DNA of 64,000 nucleotides from Allolobophora icterica (GCA_963556255.1 OY744616.1:11355927-11419926); one strand, 5' to 3'; counted from the first letter of the stretch, positions 44,335 through 57,460 are shown. Made by a program: numbers and translations. Notes: generated by a model from the letters alone, not told the origin.

Positions 44335-46239
44335 TTTGTTTACATAAAAAAATGGCGGAAAATACGAATGTTCTGCTGGAAAACGCAGTGAAACTAATAA
44401 TTCTGGTTAAATTTGGATTATACTTATTATTCGAACTGTGTATATTGATTGTTATACGAAAATTAAACTTAATGTAGATCTGTAGTGTGTGGTCATTACA
44501 CTGTGCTTCCTTTATAGACACAGGTAAAATGCTATGAGCGTCGTACGTCCAAAACAACGGGTAAATTGCCTATGGTTAATGCTGCATTACACTTAAATAT
44601 TATACAAGTAACATGGTTAAAATTGATTCAGTAGGACGACATTTTTGGACGCATTTACTCGTTGATATAGACACACGGGTGCATAGATGCATTTCACCCA
44701 TGCCCCAATATGCTGTGTCATGCCTACATCATCATCATCAGGTACGCCTGGTCAACTGGGGATCAGAAACAATTGAAAGGGGTGTTAAAATTCTTTTCTT
44801 TCAGTTTTATTTCTGTTTCAGCTTACTTTGAAGCAAATGTAAATAATTTCAGATTTTTATTACAGGAATTAATTTATATTTTTTACAAAAGAAACACTGA
44901 AGTCTTGCATTGTGTGTCGGCAAGAATGGAAGGATGTGAAAAGAATTGGTTTGAAAGGACTGCAGTCTTTAATCCAAGCATCATACAAAAGAGGAGGTGG
45001 ACTTTATGGAAAAATGAAGGGTGGTTGTTACCTGCATGAAAATTGTCGAAAAAGAATTAAGAAAACAGATGGTTAGTTCATATATGAAGCTCCAATTGTC
45101 ACTTGTTCAAGAAGAAGTTTGTCGAAACTATTCAGCTTCCAAAGTCATTGTCTAATATGTGGACAAGGGATTGATTATGAGGAGATGAAACACTATCAAG
45201 ATCAAGTATCGGCAGTTTCTAAATCTGAACTCGCTTATGGGGAGTGTCGTGCAGGAAACTGATGGAAGCTGGTAGTCTGCATGCCGACAATCTAGCTGTG
45301 GAGGTTAAAGGAAGAATAATGATGGCTTAAGCTGGCCATTTATCATCATAAATGTCTGAAGCTATTCACAAACAAATTAAACATAAGGTGCAGTGGATCC
45401 AGTGAGAACTATCAAAATTTAAGTCTGGACAACAAAACTGCTTTCGAAAGCCTTTGTAATAGACTGCAGGAAGGCTCAAATATGCTCGGAGAAAACTATT
45501 TGCATACAAAATAGAACCATTGTGAACATTCCATCAACTCAAGATGTACTTGTACAACATATTAAAATGCACCATTTATCAGGCTGGGTATTTTAGTCAG
45601 AGTGCCTGTATTACCAAATCCTAGACTACAAGTTGCTTATGTCAACTATGGTGTGTGATTTACATTCACAGGACACACGAGGAACCAGTTGCAATGTGGT
45701 GAGCTGGGTAGAAGTAGTACAGCTTCTCATCGATGCCACAACTAAAATGAGTTGATGTCACAGTTACACTTCACTACGCAGCCATAGCAGTCTGTCTAGT
45801 TCAGGAGCAGCAAGGAACAACTACCAGAAGACAAACTTTATTGTGCTGTGAGACTTTGCTGCGAAATTATTCCTTTATGGTTCAAGATTCAAGGGTTGTA
45901 CTTGGAGAACAGACAAGCAACACTGCATCCAATAGCAGCATGTTGTTCTGGTGAAGGACTTCACTGTATGTCCTTATGCTTTATTATCAACTATGTAGGG
46001 CATGATACAATGACTGTCTGTCTTTCAAAAGCATTCAGCACATCCTAATCCTGTTGCCAGGAGTAAGGCATGCTTCATTGATGGTGCTGCATACCAGTAT
46101 AAAACTAAACTCATGATGTACAACACAAAGAAGACTGGATTACATGGCACTGCATATCGCATGATACATGTATCTACAAGTTCTGTTGCTTCAACCAATG
46201 TTAAAGTACCGGTAAATGAAACATTTGAATCTTTAATCT
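44335..46239 (+). repeat. 1.9-kb tandem unit 2 of 4
   Basis: Nearly identical to unit 1. Its A-run before ATGGCGG is one base shorter, which shifts the frame entering the small ORF. It has AAACTCATGATG where the others have AAAATCATGATG. Confidence 0.88.
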
Positions 46240-48144
46240 TTGTTTACATAAAAAAAATGGCGGAAAATACGAATGTTCTGCTGGAAAACGCAGTGAAACT
46301 AATAATTCTGGTTAAATTTGGATTATACTTATTATTCGAACTGTGTATATTGATTGTTATACGAAAATTAAACTTAATGTAGATCTGTAGTGTGTGGTCA
46401 TTACACTGTGCTTCCTTTATAGACACAGGTAAAATGCTATGAGCGTCGTACGTCCAAAACAACGGGTAAATTGCCTATGGTTAATGCTGCATTACACTTA
46501 AATATTATACAAGTAACATGGTTAAAATTGATTCAGTAGGACGACATTTTTGGACGCATTTACTCGTTGATATAGACACACGGGTGCATAGATGCATTTC
46601 ACCCATGCCCCAATATGCTGTGTCATGCCTACATCATCATCATCAGGTACGCCTGGTCAACTGGGGATCAGAAACAATTGAAAGGGGTGTTAAAATTCTT
46701 TTCTTTCAGTTTTATTTCTGTTTCAGCTTACTTTGAAGCAAATGTAAATAATTTCAGATTTTTATTACAGGAATTAATTTATATTTTTTACAAAAGAAAC
46801 ACTGAAGTCTTGCATTGTGTGTCGGCAAGAATGGAAGGATGTGAAAAGAATTGGTTTGAAAGGACTGCAGTCTTTAATCCAAGCATCATACAAAAGAGGA
46901 GGTGGACTTTATGGAAAAATGAAGGGTGGTTGTTACCTGCATGAAAATTGTCGAAAAAGAATTAAGAAAACAGATGGTTAGTTCATATATGAAGCTCCAA
47001 TTGTCACTTGTTCAAGAAGAAGTTTGTCGAAACTATTCAGCTTCCAAAATCATTGTCTAATATGTGGACAAGGGATTGATTATGAGGAGATGAAACACTA
47101 TCAAGATCAAGTATCGGCAGTTTCTAAATCTGAACTCGCTTATGGGGAGTGTCGTGCAGGAAACTGATGGAAGCTGGTAGTCTGCATGCCGACAATCTAG
47201 CTGTGGAGGTTAAAGGAAGAATAATGATGGCTTAAGCTGGCCATTTATCATCATAAATGTCTGAAGCTATTCACAAACAAATTAAACATAAGGTGCAGTG
47301 GATCCAGTGAGAACTATCAAAATTTAAGTCTGGACAACAAAACTGCTTTCGAAAGCCTTTGTAATAGACTGCAGGAAGGCTCAAATATGCTCGGAGAAAA
47401 CTATTTGCATACAAAATAGAACCATTGTGAACATTCCATCAACTCAAGATGTACTTGTACAACATATTAAAATGCACCATTTATCAGGCTGGGTATTTTA
47501 GTCAGAGTGCCTGTATTACCAAATCCTAGACTACAAGTTGCTTATGTCAACTATGGTGTGTGATTTACATTCACAGGACACACGAGGAACCAGTTGCAAT
47601 GTGGTGAGCTGGGTAGAAGTAGTACAGCTTCTCATCGATGCCACAACTAAAATGAGTTGATGTCACAGTTACACTTCACTACGCAGCCATAGCAGTCTGT
47701 CTAGTTCAGGAGCAGCAAGGAACAACTACCAGAAGACAAACTTTATTGTGCTGTGAGACTTTGCTGCGAAATTATTCCTTTATGGTTCAAGATTCAAGGG
47801 TTGTACTTGGAGAACAGACAAGCAACACTGCATCCAATAGCAGCATGTTGTTCTGGTGAAGGACTTCACTGTATGTCCTTATGCTTTATTATCAACTATG
47901 TAGGGCATGATACAATGACTGTCTGTCTTTCAAAAGCATTCAGCACATCCTAATCCTGTTGCCAGGAGTAAGGCATGCTTCATTGATGGTGCTGCATACC
48001 AGTATAAAACTAAAATCATGATGTACAACACAAAGAAGACTGGATTACATGGCACTGCATATCGCATGATACATGTATCTACAAGTTCTGTTGCTTCAAC
48101 CAATGTTAAAGTACCGGTAAATGAAACATTTGAATCTTTAATCT
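46240..48144 (+). repeat. 1.9-kb tandem unit 3 of 4
   Basis: Distinguished by CCAAAATCATTG where the others have CCAAAGTCATTG. Confidence 0.88.
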
Positions 48145-50047
48145 TTGTTTACATAAAAAAAATGGCGGAAAATACGAATGTTCTGCTGGAAAACGCAGTG
48201 AAACTAATAATTCTGGTTAAATTTGGATTATACTTATTATTCGAACTGTGTATATTGATTGTTATACGAAAATTAAACTTAATGTAGATCTGTAGTGTGT
48301 GGTCATTACACTGTGCTTCCTTTATAGACACAGGTAAAATGCTATGAGCGTCGTACGTCCAAAACAACGGGTAAATTGCCTATGGTTAATGCTGCATTAC
48401 ACTTAAATATTATACAAGTAACATGGTTAAAATTGATTCAGTAGGACGACATTTTTGGACGCATTTACTCGTTGATATAGACACACGGGTGCATAGATGC
48501 ATTTCACCCATGCCCCAATATGCTGTGTCATGCCTACATCATCATCATCAGGTACGCCTGGTCAACTGGGGATCAGAAACAATTGAAAGGGGTGTTAAAA
48601 TTCTTTTCTTTCAGTTTTATTTCTGTTTCAGCTTACTTTGAAGCAAATGTAAATAATTTCAGATTTTTATTACAGGAATTAATTTATATTTTTTACAAAA
48701 GAAACACTGAAGTCTTGCATTGTGTGTCGGCAAGAATGGAAGGATGTGAAAAGAATTGGTTTGAAAGGACTGCAGTCTTTAATCCAAGCATCATACAAAA
48801 GAGGAGGTGGACTTTATGGAAAAATGAAGGGTGGTTGTTACCTGCATGAAAATTGTCGAAAAAGAATTAAGAAAACAGATGGTTAGTTCATATATGAAGC
48901 TCCAATTGTCACTTGTTCAAGAAGAAGTTTGTCGAAACTATTCAGCTTCCAAAGTCATTGTCTAATATGTGGACAAGGGATTGATTATGAGGAGATGAAA
49001 CACTATCAAGATCAAGTATCGGCAGTTTCTAAATCTGAACTCGCTTATGGGGAGTGTCGTGCAGGAAACTGATGGAAGCTGGTAGTCTGCATGCCGACAA
49101 TCTAGCTGTGGAGGTTAAATGAAGAATAATGATGGCTTAAGCTGGCCATTTATCATCATAAATGTCTGAAGCTATTCACAAACAAATTAAACATAAGGTG
49201 CAGTGGATCCAGTGAGAACTATCAAAATTTAAGTCTGGACAACAAAACTGCTTTCGAAAGCCTTTGTAATAGACTGCAGGAAGGCTCAAATATGCTCGGA
49301 GAAAACTATTTGCATACAAAATAGAACCATTGTGAACATTCCATCAACTCAAGATGTACTTGTACAACATATTAAAATGCACCATTTATCAGGCTGGGTA
49401 TTTTAGTCAGAGTGCCTGTATTACCAAATCCTAGACTACAAGTTGCTTATGTCAACTATGGTGTGTGATTTACATTCACAGGACACACGAGGAACCAGTT
49501 GCAATGTGGTGAGCTGGGTAGAAGTAGTACAGCTTCTCATCGATGCCACAACTAAAATGAGTTGATGTCACAGTTACACTTCACTACGCAGCCATAGCAG
49601 TCTGTCTAGTTCAGGAGCAGCAAGGAACAACTACCAGAAGACAAACTTTATTGTGCTGTGAGACTTTGCTGCGAAATTATTCCTTTATGGTTCAAGATTC
49701 AAGGGTTGTACTTGGAGAACAGACAAGCAACACTGCATCCAATAGCAGCATGTTGTTCTGGTGAAGGACTTCACTGTATGTCCTTATGCTTTATTATCAA
49801 CTATGTAGGGCATGATACAATGACTGTCTGTCTTTCAAAAGCATTCAGCACATCCTAATCCTGTTGCCAGGAGTAAGGCATGCTTCATTGATGGTGCTGC
49901 ATACCAGTATAAAACTAAAATCATGATGTACAACACAAAGAAGACTGGATTACATGGCACTGCATATCGCATGATACATGTATCTACAAGTTCTGTTGCT
50001 TCAACCAATGTTAAAGTACCGGTAAATGAAACATTTGAATCTTTAAT
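48145..50047 (+). repeat. 1.9-kb tandem unit 4 of 4
   Basis: Has GTTAAATGAAG for GTTAAAGGAAG. After CATTTGAATCTTTAAT the reading frame continues outward as MLENLQNGLYIAAGYDYSS instead of re-entering the repeat, so the element's native downstream sequence is joined here. Confidence 0.88.
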
Positions 50048-50086
50048 GCTGGAAAATTTACAGAACGGATTATACATCGCAGCTGG

Positions 50087-50335
50087 ATACGACTATTCGT
50101 CTACGACACTTCGTCTACAGATATTTCGTCTACAACTGATCCAGCTTCTAGTTTGAGGTATATTTTCATCGTTAATCCAGCTTTCAGTCTTTTTTATATT
50201 TTCATCGCTGAAAGCTGGATCAGCGATGAAAATATACCTCAAACTAGAAGCTGGATAAGTTGTAGACGAAATGTCGTAGACGAAATGTCGTAGACGAAAA
50301 GTCTGTAGATGAAAAGTCTGTAGACGAGTTGTCGC
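50087..50335. repeat. Foldback repeat with GTCTACGACA/TAGACGAAAT arms
   Basis: Left arm has TTCGTCTACAACTGATCCAG and TAGTTTGAGGTATATTTTCA; the right arm has the complements. AAACTAGAAGCTGGAT-type motifs also occur at 61255-61390. It interrupts the decayed coding element. Confidence 0.85.
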
Positions 50336-50394
50336 GGAACCAACCAAGACTGGTACTTAGGCTGCATTCTATCGAAAATGATGATGCTTTGGCA

Positions 50395-50609
50395 AATTTC
50401 ATCAGGTGAAAGGTCCTGTAAAGTCATATTCATGGCCAAGACGCTGGGATGGATGCTGGATTCCAGTTAACCATCTCGTTTTACCATTGAGGACTTTTGT
50501 CAGTAGTACTGGGAGTCAGTATAAACTTGACGAGACAATTAACGGGCAGACTGAAACTCTTCAGAGAGAAACATTATTTATAATTGACATTACTTTACCA
50601 CAGTGGTAG
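50395..50609 (+). pseudogene. 3' remnant of the decayed coding element
   Basis: Frame VKGPVKSYSWPRRWDGCWIP, then VNHLVLPLRTFVSSTGSQYK, ending at TAG 50607-50609. The WPRR.D.CW(I/V)P..H pattern is, from memory, common near the C-terminus of repeated uncharacterised proteins in invertebrates; a similar WPQREDVCWV lies at about 59380. Confidence 0.5.
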
Positions 50610-50938
50610 AAATAACTGTCAGCATACTGACATTAAATTGCCAGTGATGCAAAATATAAATCAAATACTTTGTAAAAAATTAGTATGCTAGCATGTATTT
50701 CTTTAACTGAGTATTCTGCGCTTACATTTTAGTAAAATTAATTGTATAGCGTAAAATTGTAAATTAAAGGAATTGATTATAAATCAGACAACAGTTTAGT
50801 AATGGAGACTGCAATAGATTAATGGATGTTAGTATAAAGTATTCACTATTCATGTAAAAACAGTTTCAGTGGCTAAAATAGTTAATAAAATTTGTTTTTA
50901 TAGAGCATTTGACAGAAAGTTTGTCATTTTTATCAGGT
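50610..50938. other. AT-rich, no gene recognised
   Basis: Possible 3' flank of the decayed element. Confidence 0.45.
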
Positions 50939-50939
50939 A

Positions 50940-51440
50940 CTGTGAATTTATGTGCTTGAGGTCATTACATACATTGTGAGGGATGTTGCGATCAGCTGGA
51001 AAATAATATTGCAGAACATGGCCAGGGCCTGTTATAGCTGCCTTGAGGTGGAACTCAAGCACATTACTGCCTGGGCTCACAGCTGTAACCTAGATCTTAA
51101 TATGAGCAAGTCCAGTGAAATAATATTCACACTCCCTCGAGGAACTATTGGTACGCCCCAACCTCCCATTCTAAATTGTATCGCTAGGGTGCATAGGCCT
51201 ACTCTTAATATTCTAGGTGTCGTGCTTAATGTGAAATTTGGGTTCTCTAGCCACATCAAACACCAAGACAGTCCTACGCTCTTCAGGTTTTGAAGTCGCA
51301 TGGGCTTTCGGGGAACTTTTATTTGATGTACGTGCCACTACAGTTAAGAGGATGCTTTGGCCTTTGTGGTGGGGTTTTGCAAGTGGGCAGGTGCGGGCCC
51401 TGGAGGGAATAATCCAGAGGTTTTGTGCTAAGGGTACTTA
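50940..51440 (+). mobile_element. CR1/Jockey-like LINE, mid-ORF2 fragment
   Basis: ELKHITAWAHSCNLDLNMSK, SSEIIFTLPR, LNILGVVLNVKFGFSSHIK, then frameshifted LRSSGFE, WWGFASGQVRALEGIIQRF. This is the region just after the reverse-transcriptase catalytic core; both ends are missing. Confidence 0.85.
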
Positions 51441-51699
51441 ACTTCATGGCAAACATGTACAATCGGGATGCCTAACCCTAACCCTGAATTTTAAAATCCA
51501 GCTTCCACACGCAGATATAGCTTTTTAGTCGCACAAATATGGCCTACCTAGGCTACACTGACCCTAAGCCCTAACCGATCCTCATGACGCTTACCCTGAC
51601 CCTAATCGACCCTGACGATGCAAAGACACCCATAGGCACCCCGATTGCACATGTTTGCCTAAATAACGACGCTGGCTACCTTCGACTTCGTAATCTCCA

Positions 51700-52975
51700 A
51701 ACTACTAAAGCGCCACTCAAAGGCCATGCGCAAGGCACCCCAGCCAGCACACACACATTGGGTCAATGTTGGCCCGATGTTAGTACACCCGACATCGGCT
51801 AACGGTTTTTTTGAAACCAGGCCCAATGTTCGACCAATAACATTGGCCCAACGTCGTGGTTACCATCGGCGAATGGTCGTACATCCGATGTCGGCCCAAT
51901 GTGTTTTTGAAATTCGGTCCAACGTTCGCCCAATAACATCGGCCCAACGTAGCTTGACCCTCCAATTTAAAACCGATTGCCAACGTCGACCCGCTGTTTT
52001 ACCGACTTATATACGACATTGGGTCGATGATGGCCCGACGTCGTGGTTACCATTGGCGAATGGTCGTACATATATACGATATCGGCCCAATGTTCTTTTG
52101 AAATCCGGTCCAACGTTCGCCCAATAACATCGGCCCAACGTAGCTTGACCCTCCAATTTAAAACCGATTGCCAACGTCGACCCGCTGTTTAACCAACTTA
52201 TATACGACATTGGGTCGATGATGGCCCGACGTCGTGGTTACCATTGGCGAATGGTCGTACATACGATATCGGCCCAATGTTCTTTTGAAATCCGGTCCAA
52301 CGTTCGCCCAATAACATCGGCCCAACGTAGCTTGACCCTCCAATTTAAAACCGATTGCCAACGTCGACCCGCTGTTTTACCAACTTATATACGACATTGG
52401 GTCAATGATGGCCCGACGTCGTGGTTACCATTGGCGAATGGTCGTACATACGATATCGGCCCAATGTTCTTTTGAAATCCGGTCCAACGTTCGCCCAATA
52501 ACATCGGCCCAACGTAGCTTGACCATCCAATTTAAAACCGATTGCCAACGTCGACTCGCTGTTTTACCAACTTATATACGACATTGGGTCAATGATGGCC
52601 CGACGTCGTGGTTACCATTGGCGAATGGTCGTACATACGATATCGGCCCAATGTTCTTTTGAAATCCGGTCCAACGTTCGCCCAATAACATTGGCCCAAC
52701 GTAGCTTGACCCTCCAATTTAAAACCGATTGCCAACGTCGACCCGCTGTTTTACCGACTTATATACGACATGGGGTTAATGTTGGCCCGACGTCGTGGTT
52801 ACCATTGGTGAATGGTCGTACATACGATATTGGCCCAATGTTCTTTTGAAATCCGGTCCAACGTTCGCCCAATAACATCGGCCCAATGTAGCTTTACCCT
52901 TCAATTTACCACCGATTGCCAACGCCGAACCACTCGTTTACCAACTTCTATACATTGGGTCAATGTTGGCCCTTA
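51700..52975 (+). repeat. 187-bp satellite, about 6.5 units
   Basis: Units spaced 187 bp (ATGATGGCCCGACGTCGTGG at about 52030, 52217, 52404, 52591). Each has AACGTTCGCCCAATAACATC and ACCGATTGCCAACGTCGAC. The edges are more diverged. The repeated 85-codon frames are an effect of the unit. Confidence 0.96.
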
Positions 52976-53210
52976 GCAGTGGTTACCATCGGCGAATGGT
53001 TGTGCAGCCTTTACCGACTACTTTCCAAGTTCTCTGCCCCGGTCAGGTTCAAACGTCCAGTGGCGCCACTCCTCTCGATGCTGGTCTTCCTACAGTTTAC
53101 TGTATCCACTCACTATCATCCAGTCCAGCAGCATCCATCTATAGGACATCCTCTCATTCTCATTTCCCTTCATTTCCAGCAACTTATTGGCAAAACTGAC
53201 TTTCCGTTAC

Positions 53211-54200
53211 AGACTAAGAGTACATTTAGTTGATATTCACATTTATCACAGTACAAAACAATACTTATAAATCGTTATTAAAAACTATACATATTCTGAA
53301 GAGAAGACTGTGCAATCCTTGAATTTTATCTTTAATCACTTCAGTCAATCAGTAAGAACAAATCGTTTAGTTGTAACTTGAACACAATCAAATAGCTTCA
53401 AAAAGTAGGCTACATTCATCACAGAACTGAATCATAAACACAATCAATATCCTGTAAAATGACCTTATGTTACAAATTAATAGTACACTTAGTTGATATT
53501 CACATTTATCACAGTACATAACAATACTTATTAATTGTTATTAAAAACTGTACATATTCTGAAGAGAAGACTGTGCAATCCTTGAATTTTATCATTAATC
53601 ACTTCAGTCAATCAGTAAGAACAAATCGTTTAGTTGTAACTTGAACACAATCAAGTAGCTTCAAAAAGTAGGCTACATTCATCACAGAACTGAATCATAA
53701 ACACAATCAATATCCTGTAAAATGACCTTATGTTACAGATTAATAGTACACTTAGTCGATAATCACATTTATCACAGTACATAACGATACTTATTTATTG
53801 TTATTAAAACTGTACATATTCTGAAGAGAAGACTGTGCAATTCTTGAATTTTATCATTAATCACTTCAGTCAATCAGTAAGAACAAATCGTTTAGTTGTA
53901 ACTTGAACACAATCAAATAGCTTCAAAAAGTAGGCTACGTTCTTCACAGAACTGAATCATAAACACAATCAATATCCCGTAAAATGACCTTACGTTACAG
54001 ATTAATAGTACACTTAGTTGATATTCACATTTATCACAGTACATAACGATACTTATTAATTGTTATTAAAAACTGTACATATTCTGAAGAGAAGACTGTG
54101 CAGTCCTTGAAATTTAACGTTAATCACTGCAGTCAATCAGTAAGAACAAACTGTCTAGTTGTACAAGATCAAATAGACAGCTTCAAATGTTGGCTACATT
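53211..54200 (+). repeat. About 262-bp tandem repeat, 3.8 units
   Basis: Unit starts at 53211, 53473, 53736 and 53998, with TCTGAAGAGAAGACTGTGCA and AATCAGTAAGAACAAATCG in each. The last unit is the most diverged. Confidence 0.95.
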
Positions 54201-54260
54201 CGTCACAGAACTTGTTATAAGACACTAATAAAATTCACAGACAGATTCATAACGTGCAGT

Positions 54261-54855
54261 CAGGCCCTTAGCCAGAAATAAAGAGTAGGGTGTCCAAAAG
54301 CATTTGAAGTCCCCCGATGCCTCGACCTTACGAGTCCGACTGCAAAAGTCTCCAATGTCCCTACAGTGAATGCCTTTTGGGTTTTGATCACAATTTAACA
54401 GTTTTGTTTACATACAATGATACAAACAACAATCTATTAACTTCAGATTGTAACTTTTAATTCCCTTATTTGATTATTGTAGCCTTGGGAAACAGACATT
54501 GATCATGTGTCCCTTTACTTGTTATCAATCCAAGCCCCTATAATTATTCATAAGGTCAAGGTATTTATATAGTCAAATTACCCTGAAACATCCTCATCTA
54601 ATCGGCACTTAATTACAAGTGTATTGTATTTATATAGTCAAATCAGTTACCAATTACCATGAAACAACCTCATCTAATTGGCGCTTAATTACATGAGTAT
54701 CTTGTGTGGGAAAAGGAACATCGTTACACAGATGAAGGGGAATGGATTATATACATTATATCACATTTAGGACATGGCGTCCATGCACAATTTATGCCAA
54801 TCCAAAATGATTTTCAGGCGTCCAAAGGACGGCTGGCTGGCTGGCTAAGGGCCTG
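54261..54855. mobile_element. 595-bp hAT-like MITE with 8-bp TSD CGTGCAGT
   Basis: Ends CAGGCCCTTAGCCAG and CTGGCTAAGGGCCTG, a perfect 15-bp inverted repeat; CGTGCAGT at 54253-54260 and 54856-54863. The interior contains two direct GTATTTATATAGTCAAAT copies. Confidence 0.95.
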
Positions 54856-54863
54856 CGTGCAGT

Positions 54864-55845
54864 CACAATAAATTAAAAATTCATTCGTAAATTTCATTCG
54901 TAAATTTATATAGCGCCACTTCAAGGGAACTACTCAGAGGCGCAAATAGTTGCAATGTCTGACTTAATCATAACAAGTTTGAAATTATCACCATGTAACA
55001 CTTGGCAGAATATATACATGACTTTTTGCAAAGCACAGAAAATTAAATATGTAGCATTGGCTCAATATTTCATGCTTTATCGATGTACAGCACAAAAGGT
55101 GTAATATGAATTGTCTAAAACTAACAATCTACGATGAGACCAACACAGAACTACCTTGAGCCACTATTGGCTCTGTCGAATACTTCAGGCTGATGGTCTG
55201 ACTTGCATTAACAGCTCCATTTTCTTCGGCCTCAGCTGCACTACGGCGCTATATAAATAGTCTTATTGTAATTATTAATGCCATACAGATACATTAACTA
55301 ATAAGATTTCTATGAAATGCAAAGTAGGTCTTCACAATGGCTCTTCCTCGGCAGTAAACTAATCTTTCGCCACATCAGATTCATCCTATGCCAGTCTCCA
55401 CTTCGACCTATGCGTAGCATAACCAAAGTTCAACTGTCATTTCAGCTCCAGCACTGTGACATTTGACAGCAGTCTGTTTCAGCACACAGGTCCTGAAACA
55501 AATTGTCAGCAACATATTAACTAAGGAATCTGTAATATACTATGCAGAATGTGAAGGGCTGAATATGGAGTGACAGAAGAGTCACGAGCAACAAAGGGCA
55601 CGATCGATTTGAAACAAAAAACGCTGTGTAAAAACGCTTGGTGCTTTTGTTATATTTGCCTATTTCGCACCGTGAGAAATATGCAAATATCATAAATTGC
55701 GCCCCAATTAAATAATTACATTTTAATTATTTTCTCCGATTTATTTTTATAAAACTTTTATTTCTCCAGGCTAGCATACAGAATTGAACTAGAGATAATT
55801 AATCTAAAAACATTGATCAATCTGTTACGACTGCTAAAATATGGG
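54864..55845. other. No gene; LINE/SINE tails
   Basis: Tail motif at 54886-54945 (minus) matching 11195-11265, and GGCGCTATATAAATAG at about 55245 (plus). The rest is unique. Confidence 0.5.
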
Positions 55846-55849
55846 TAAA

Positions 55850-56105
55850 TCCGTAGTTTACATTGCTATATTGATAGTGGTTGGAAATCCGAGGTTTACG
55901 TTGCTAAATTATTTCTGTAAAGTACATCCATAATTGACGTTGCTAAATTATTTTCGCATGTACATTAAACGTATTTAAAGTTCTACCTCAATATAGATAC
56001 ATACAACATACATACATACATACAAGCATGCATACATACATGCATACATACATGCATACAGACTACAGAAGACCTGTAATAATTTAGCAACGTAAACTAC
56101 GGGAC
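55850..56105. repeat. Foldback/MITE-like repeat with GTAGTTTAC...GCAACGTAAACTAC arms
   Basis: The left side repeats GTTTACGTTGCTAAATTATT-like pieces; the right side has AATAATTTAGCAACGTAAAC. A (CATA)n array lies between. No TSD established. Confidence 0.65.
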
Positions 56106-56143
56106 TGAAAAGACAGCATTAATTTAGCAACATCATGATAGAG

Positions 56144-56640
56144 CAGAGCTGGGCAAACTACGGCCCGCAGGCCGGATCCGGCCCGCCAACACTTTTTATC
56201 CGGCCCCCACAATTCTTCAGAAAATTTAAAAAATTCAGGCCGCAAAGTTTTCTTTGTTTTACTCAAAGTGACTCTGTTCTCTTGCTTGCTATTCCGGTCT
56301 CGTCTTTAATAATAACTCTATGCATTAACTCTGCCGATCTGTCCCACTTCCCTGCAGATACTTTGCACATGATCTGTTTACGCAGAAGTGAAATTCGTTC
56401 AAGTAAAGCTAATGTTGCTTTTAAAGCAGATAAAAGAACAAAACTACGAGCAAGTTCCTACCCTCCACTTGCAAACTGTCACAGTAGAGTCTGCGGAAGA
56501 ATATAGCTTTCAGACTTCAAGCTTGACAGACAAATTTTCCAGACGATTTGCGGATTTTAAATCAATTGAGACTGAATTTGCTTTGCTTACTGTACCGTTC
56601 ACATCTCACATTGACAATTAGCTCCTATAGACTTTAGCTG
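56144..56640 (+). mobile_element. hAT transposon remnant: 5' end plus transposase piece
   Basis: Begins CAGAGCTGGGCAAACTACGG, a typical hAT end with GGCCGGATCCGGCCCGC palindrome. The frame at 56388-56621 includes SLTDKFSRRFADFKSIETEF and ALLTVPF, which resembles the hAT transposases near ZBED/GTF2IRD2-type genes. N- and C-terminal parts and the 3' end are missing. Confidence 0.78.
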
Positions 56641-56654
56641 GAGTTAACTGATCC

Positions 56655-56835
56655 AGCGTGACATCCCAGCCAGCATGCCCAATTCTGCCCCGTGTGGGCC
56701 CCATATGGGCAACTTAGTGGGGCCCATCTAGACAGCCCAGATGGACTCGATGTCAATCTGGCCACGGGCTCCATGTCAGGCCCAAGTAGGCAGCTCATCA
56801 ACTAGCCTTCATGGGCCGAAGGTGGGCCCCATCTG
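56655..56835. repeat. GC-rich GGGCCC/CCCATATGGGC repeat
   Basis: Many short inverted GGGCCCCAT/ATGGGCC words; not coding. Confidence 0.6.
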
Positions 56836-56929
56836 GTGATTGAAAAGACCAAAGAGACACTAATAACTATCACAATACAACAGGCTATCGTCTACCTAAA
56901 AGAGAATTAGATGTGCTTCACAAGCATTT

Positions 56930-57460
56930 GGAATAATGAACAGGATATGGAGAAGCAGAGAATTAACAATGTCAACAAAAACAAGAAAAAATATAAGAGG
57001 CGATGATACAACTGATTTTCCTATACGGATCAGAATGTTGGGCAATGCTAAAACAAGAAGAGAGAAGAATTCTAACAGCAGAAATGAGTCCTGCAGACCA
57101 AAGGGATTTCAAGACTACAGAAGATAAGAAACAATGACATAAGACAATCATTAGGTATCCAAACAACTCTACTATGCAAAGTCGTTCAATGAAGACTCCG
57201 ATGGTTTGGACATGTAGAGAGAATGCCAGTTGACAAAACCCACACTACATGCAAGATTCGAAGGAAAACGAAACAAGACTAAGCTGGGTAGATAATATAA
57301 ATGAGGACATAACATCGCTTGGACTAACATTAAGGGGGCAATGGACTTGGCTAATGATCGAGGACACTGGAGATCATTTATTCGTACCCAGTGCCGCCAC
57401 ATGGCTGGCATCAAGAAGAACTGACGAGGAAGTCTTAACCTGAGAACCAAATGACATATG
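56930..57460 (+). mobile_element. RTE-like LINE C-terminal fragment
   Basis: Across shifting frames: SRELTMSTKTRKN, LTYGSECW-equivalent GSECWAML, RLRWFGHVERMPV-equivalent WFGHVERMPV, LSWVDNINEDITSLGLTLRG and a WRSFIRTQCRHMAG-equivalent. The order matches the end of an RTE-type ORF2. Frameshifted. Confidence 0.85.

Noticed and set aside
51465..51620. Interstitial telomere repeat
   Set aside because: Only two consecutive CCTAACCCTAACCC units plus scattered CCCTAA-like words; too short and degenerate to call.
52218..52849. Three 85-codon frames as a protein family
   Set aside because: They are the 187-bp satellite unit read repeatedly; 187 is not a multiple of three and each stops at the same place.
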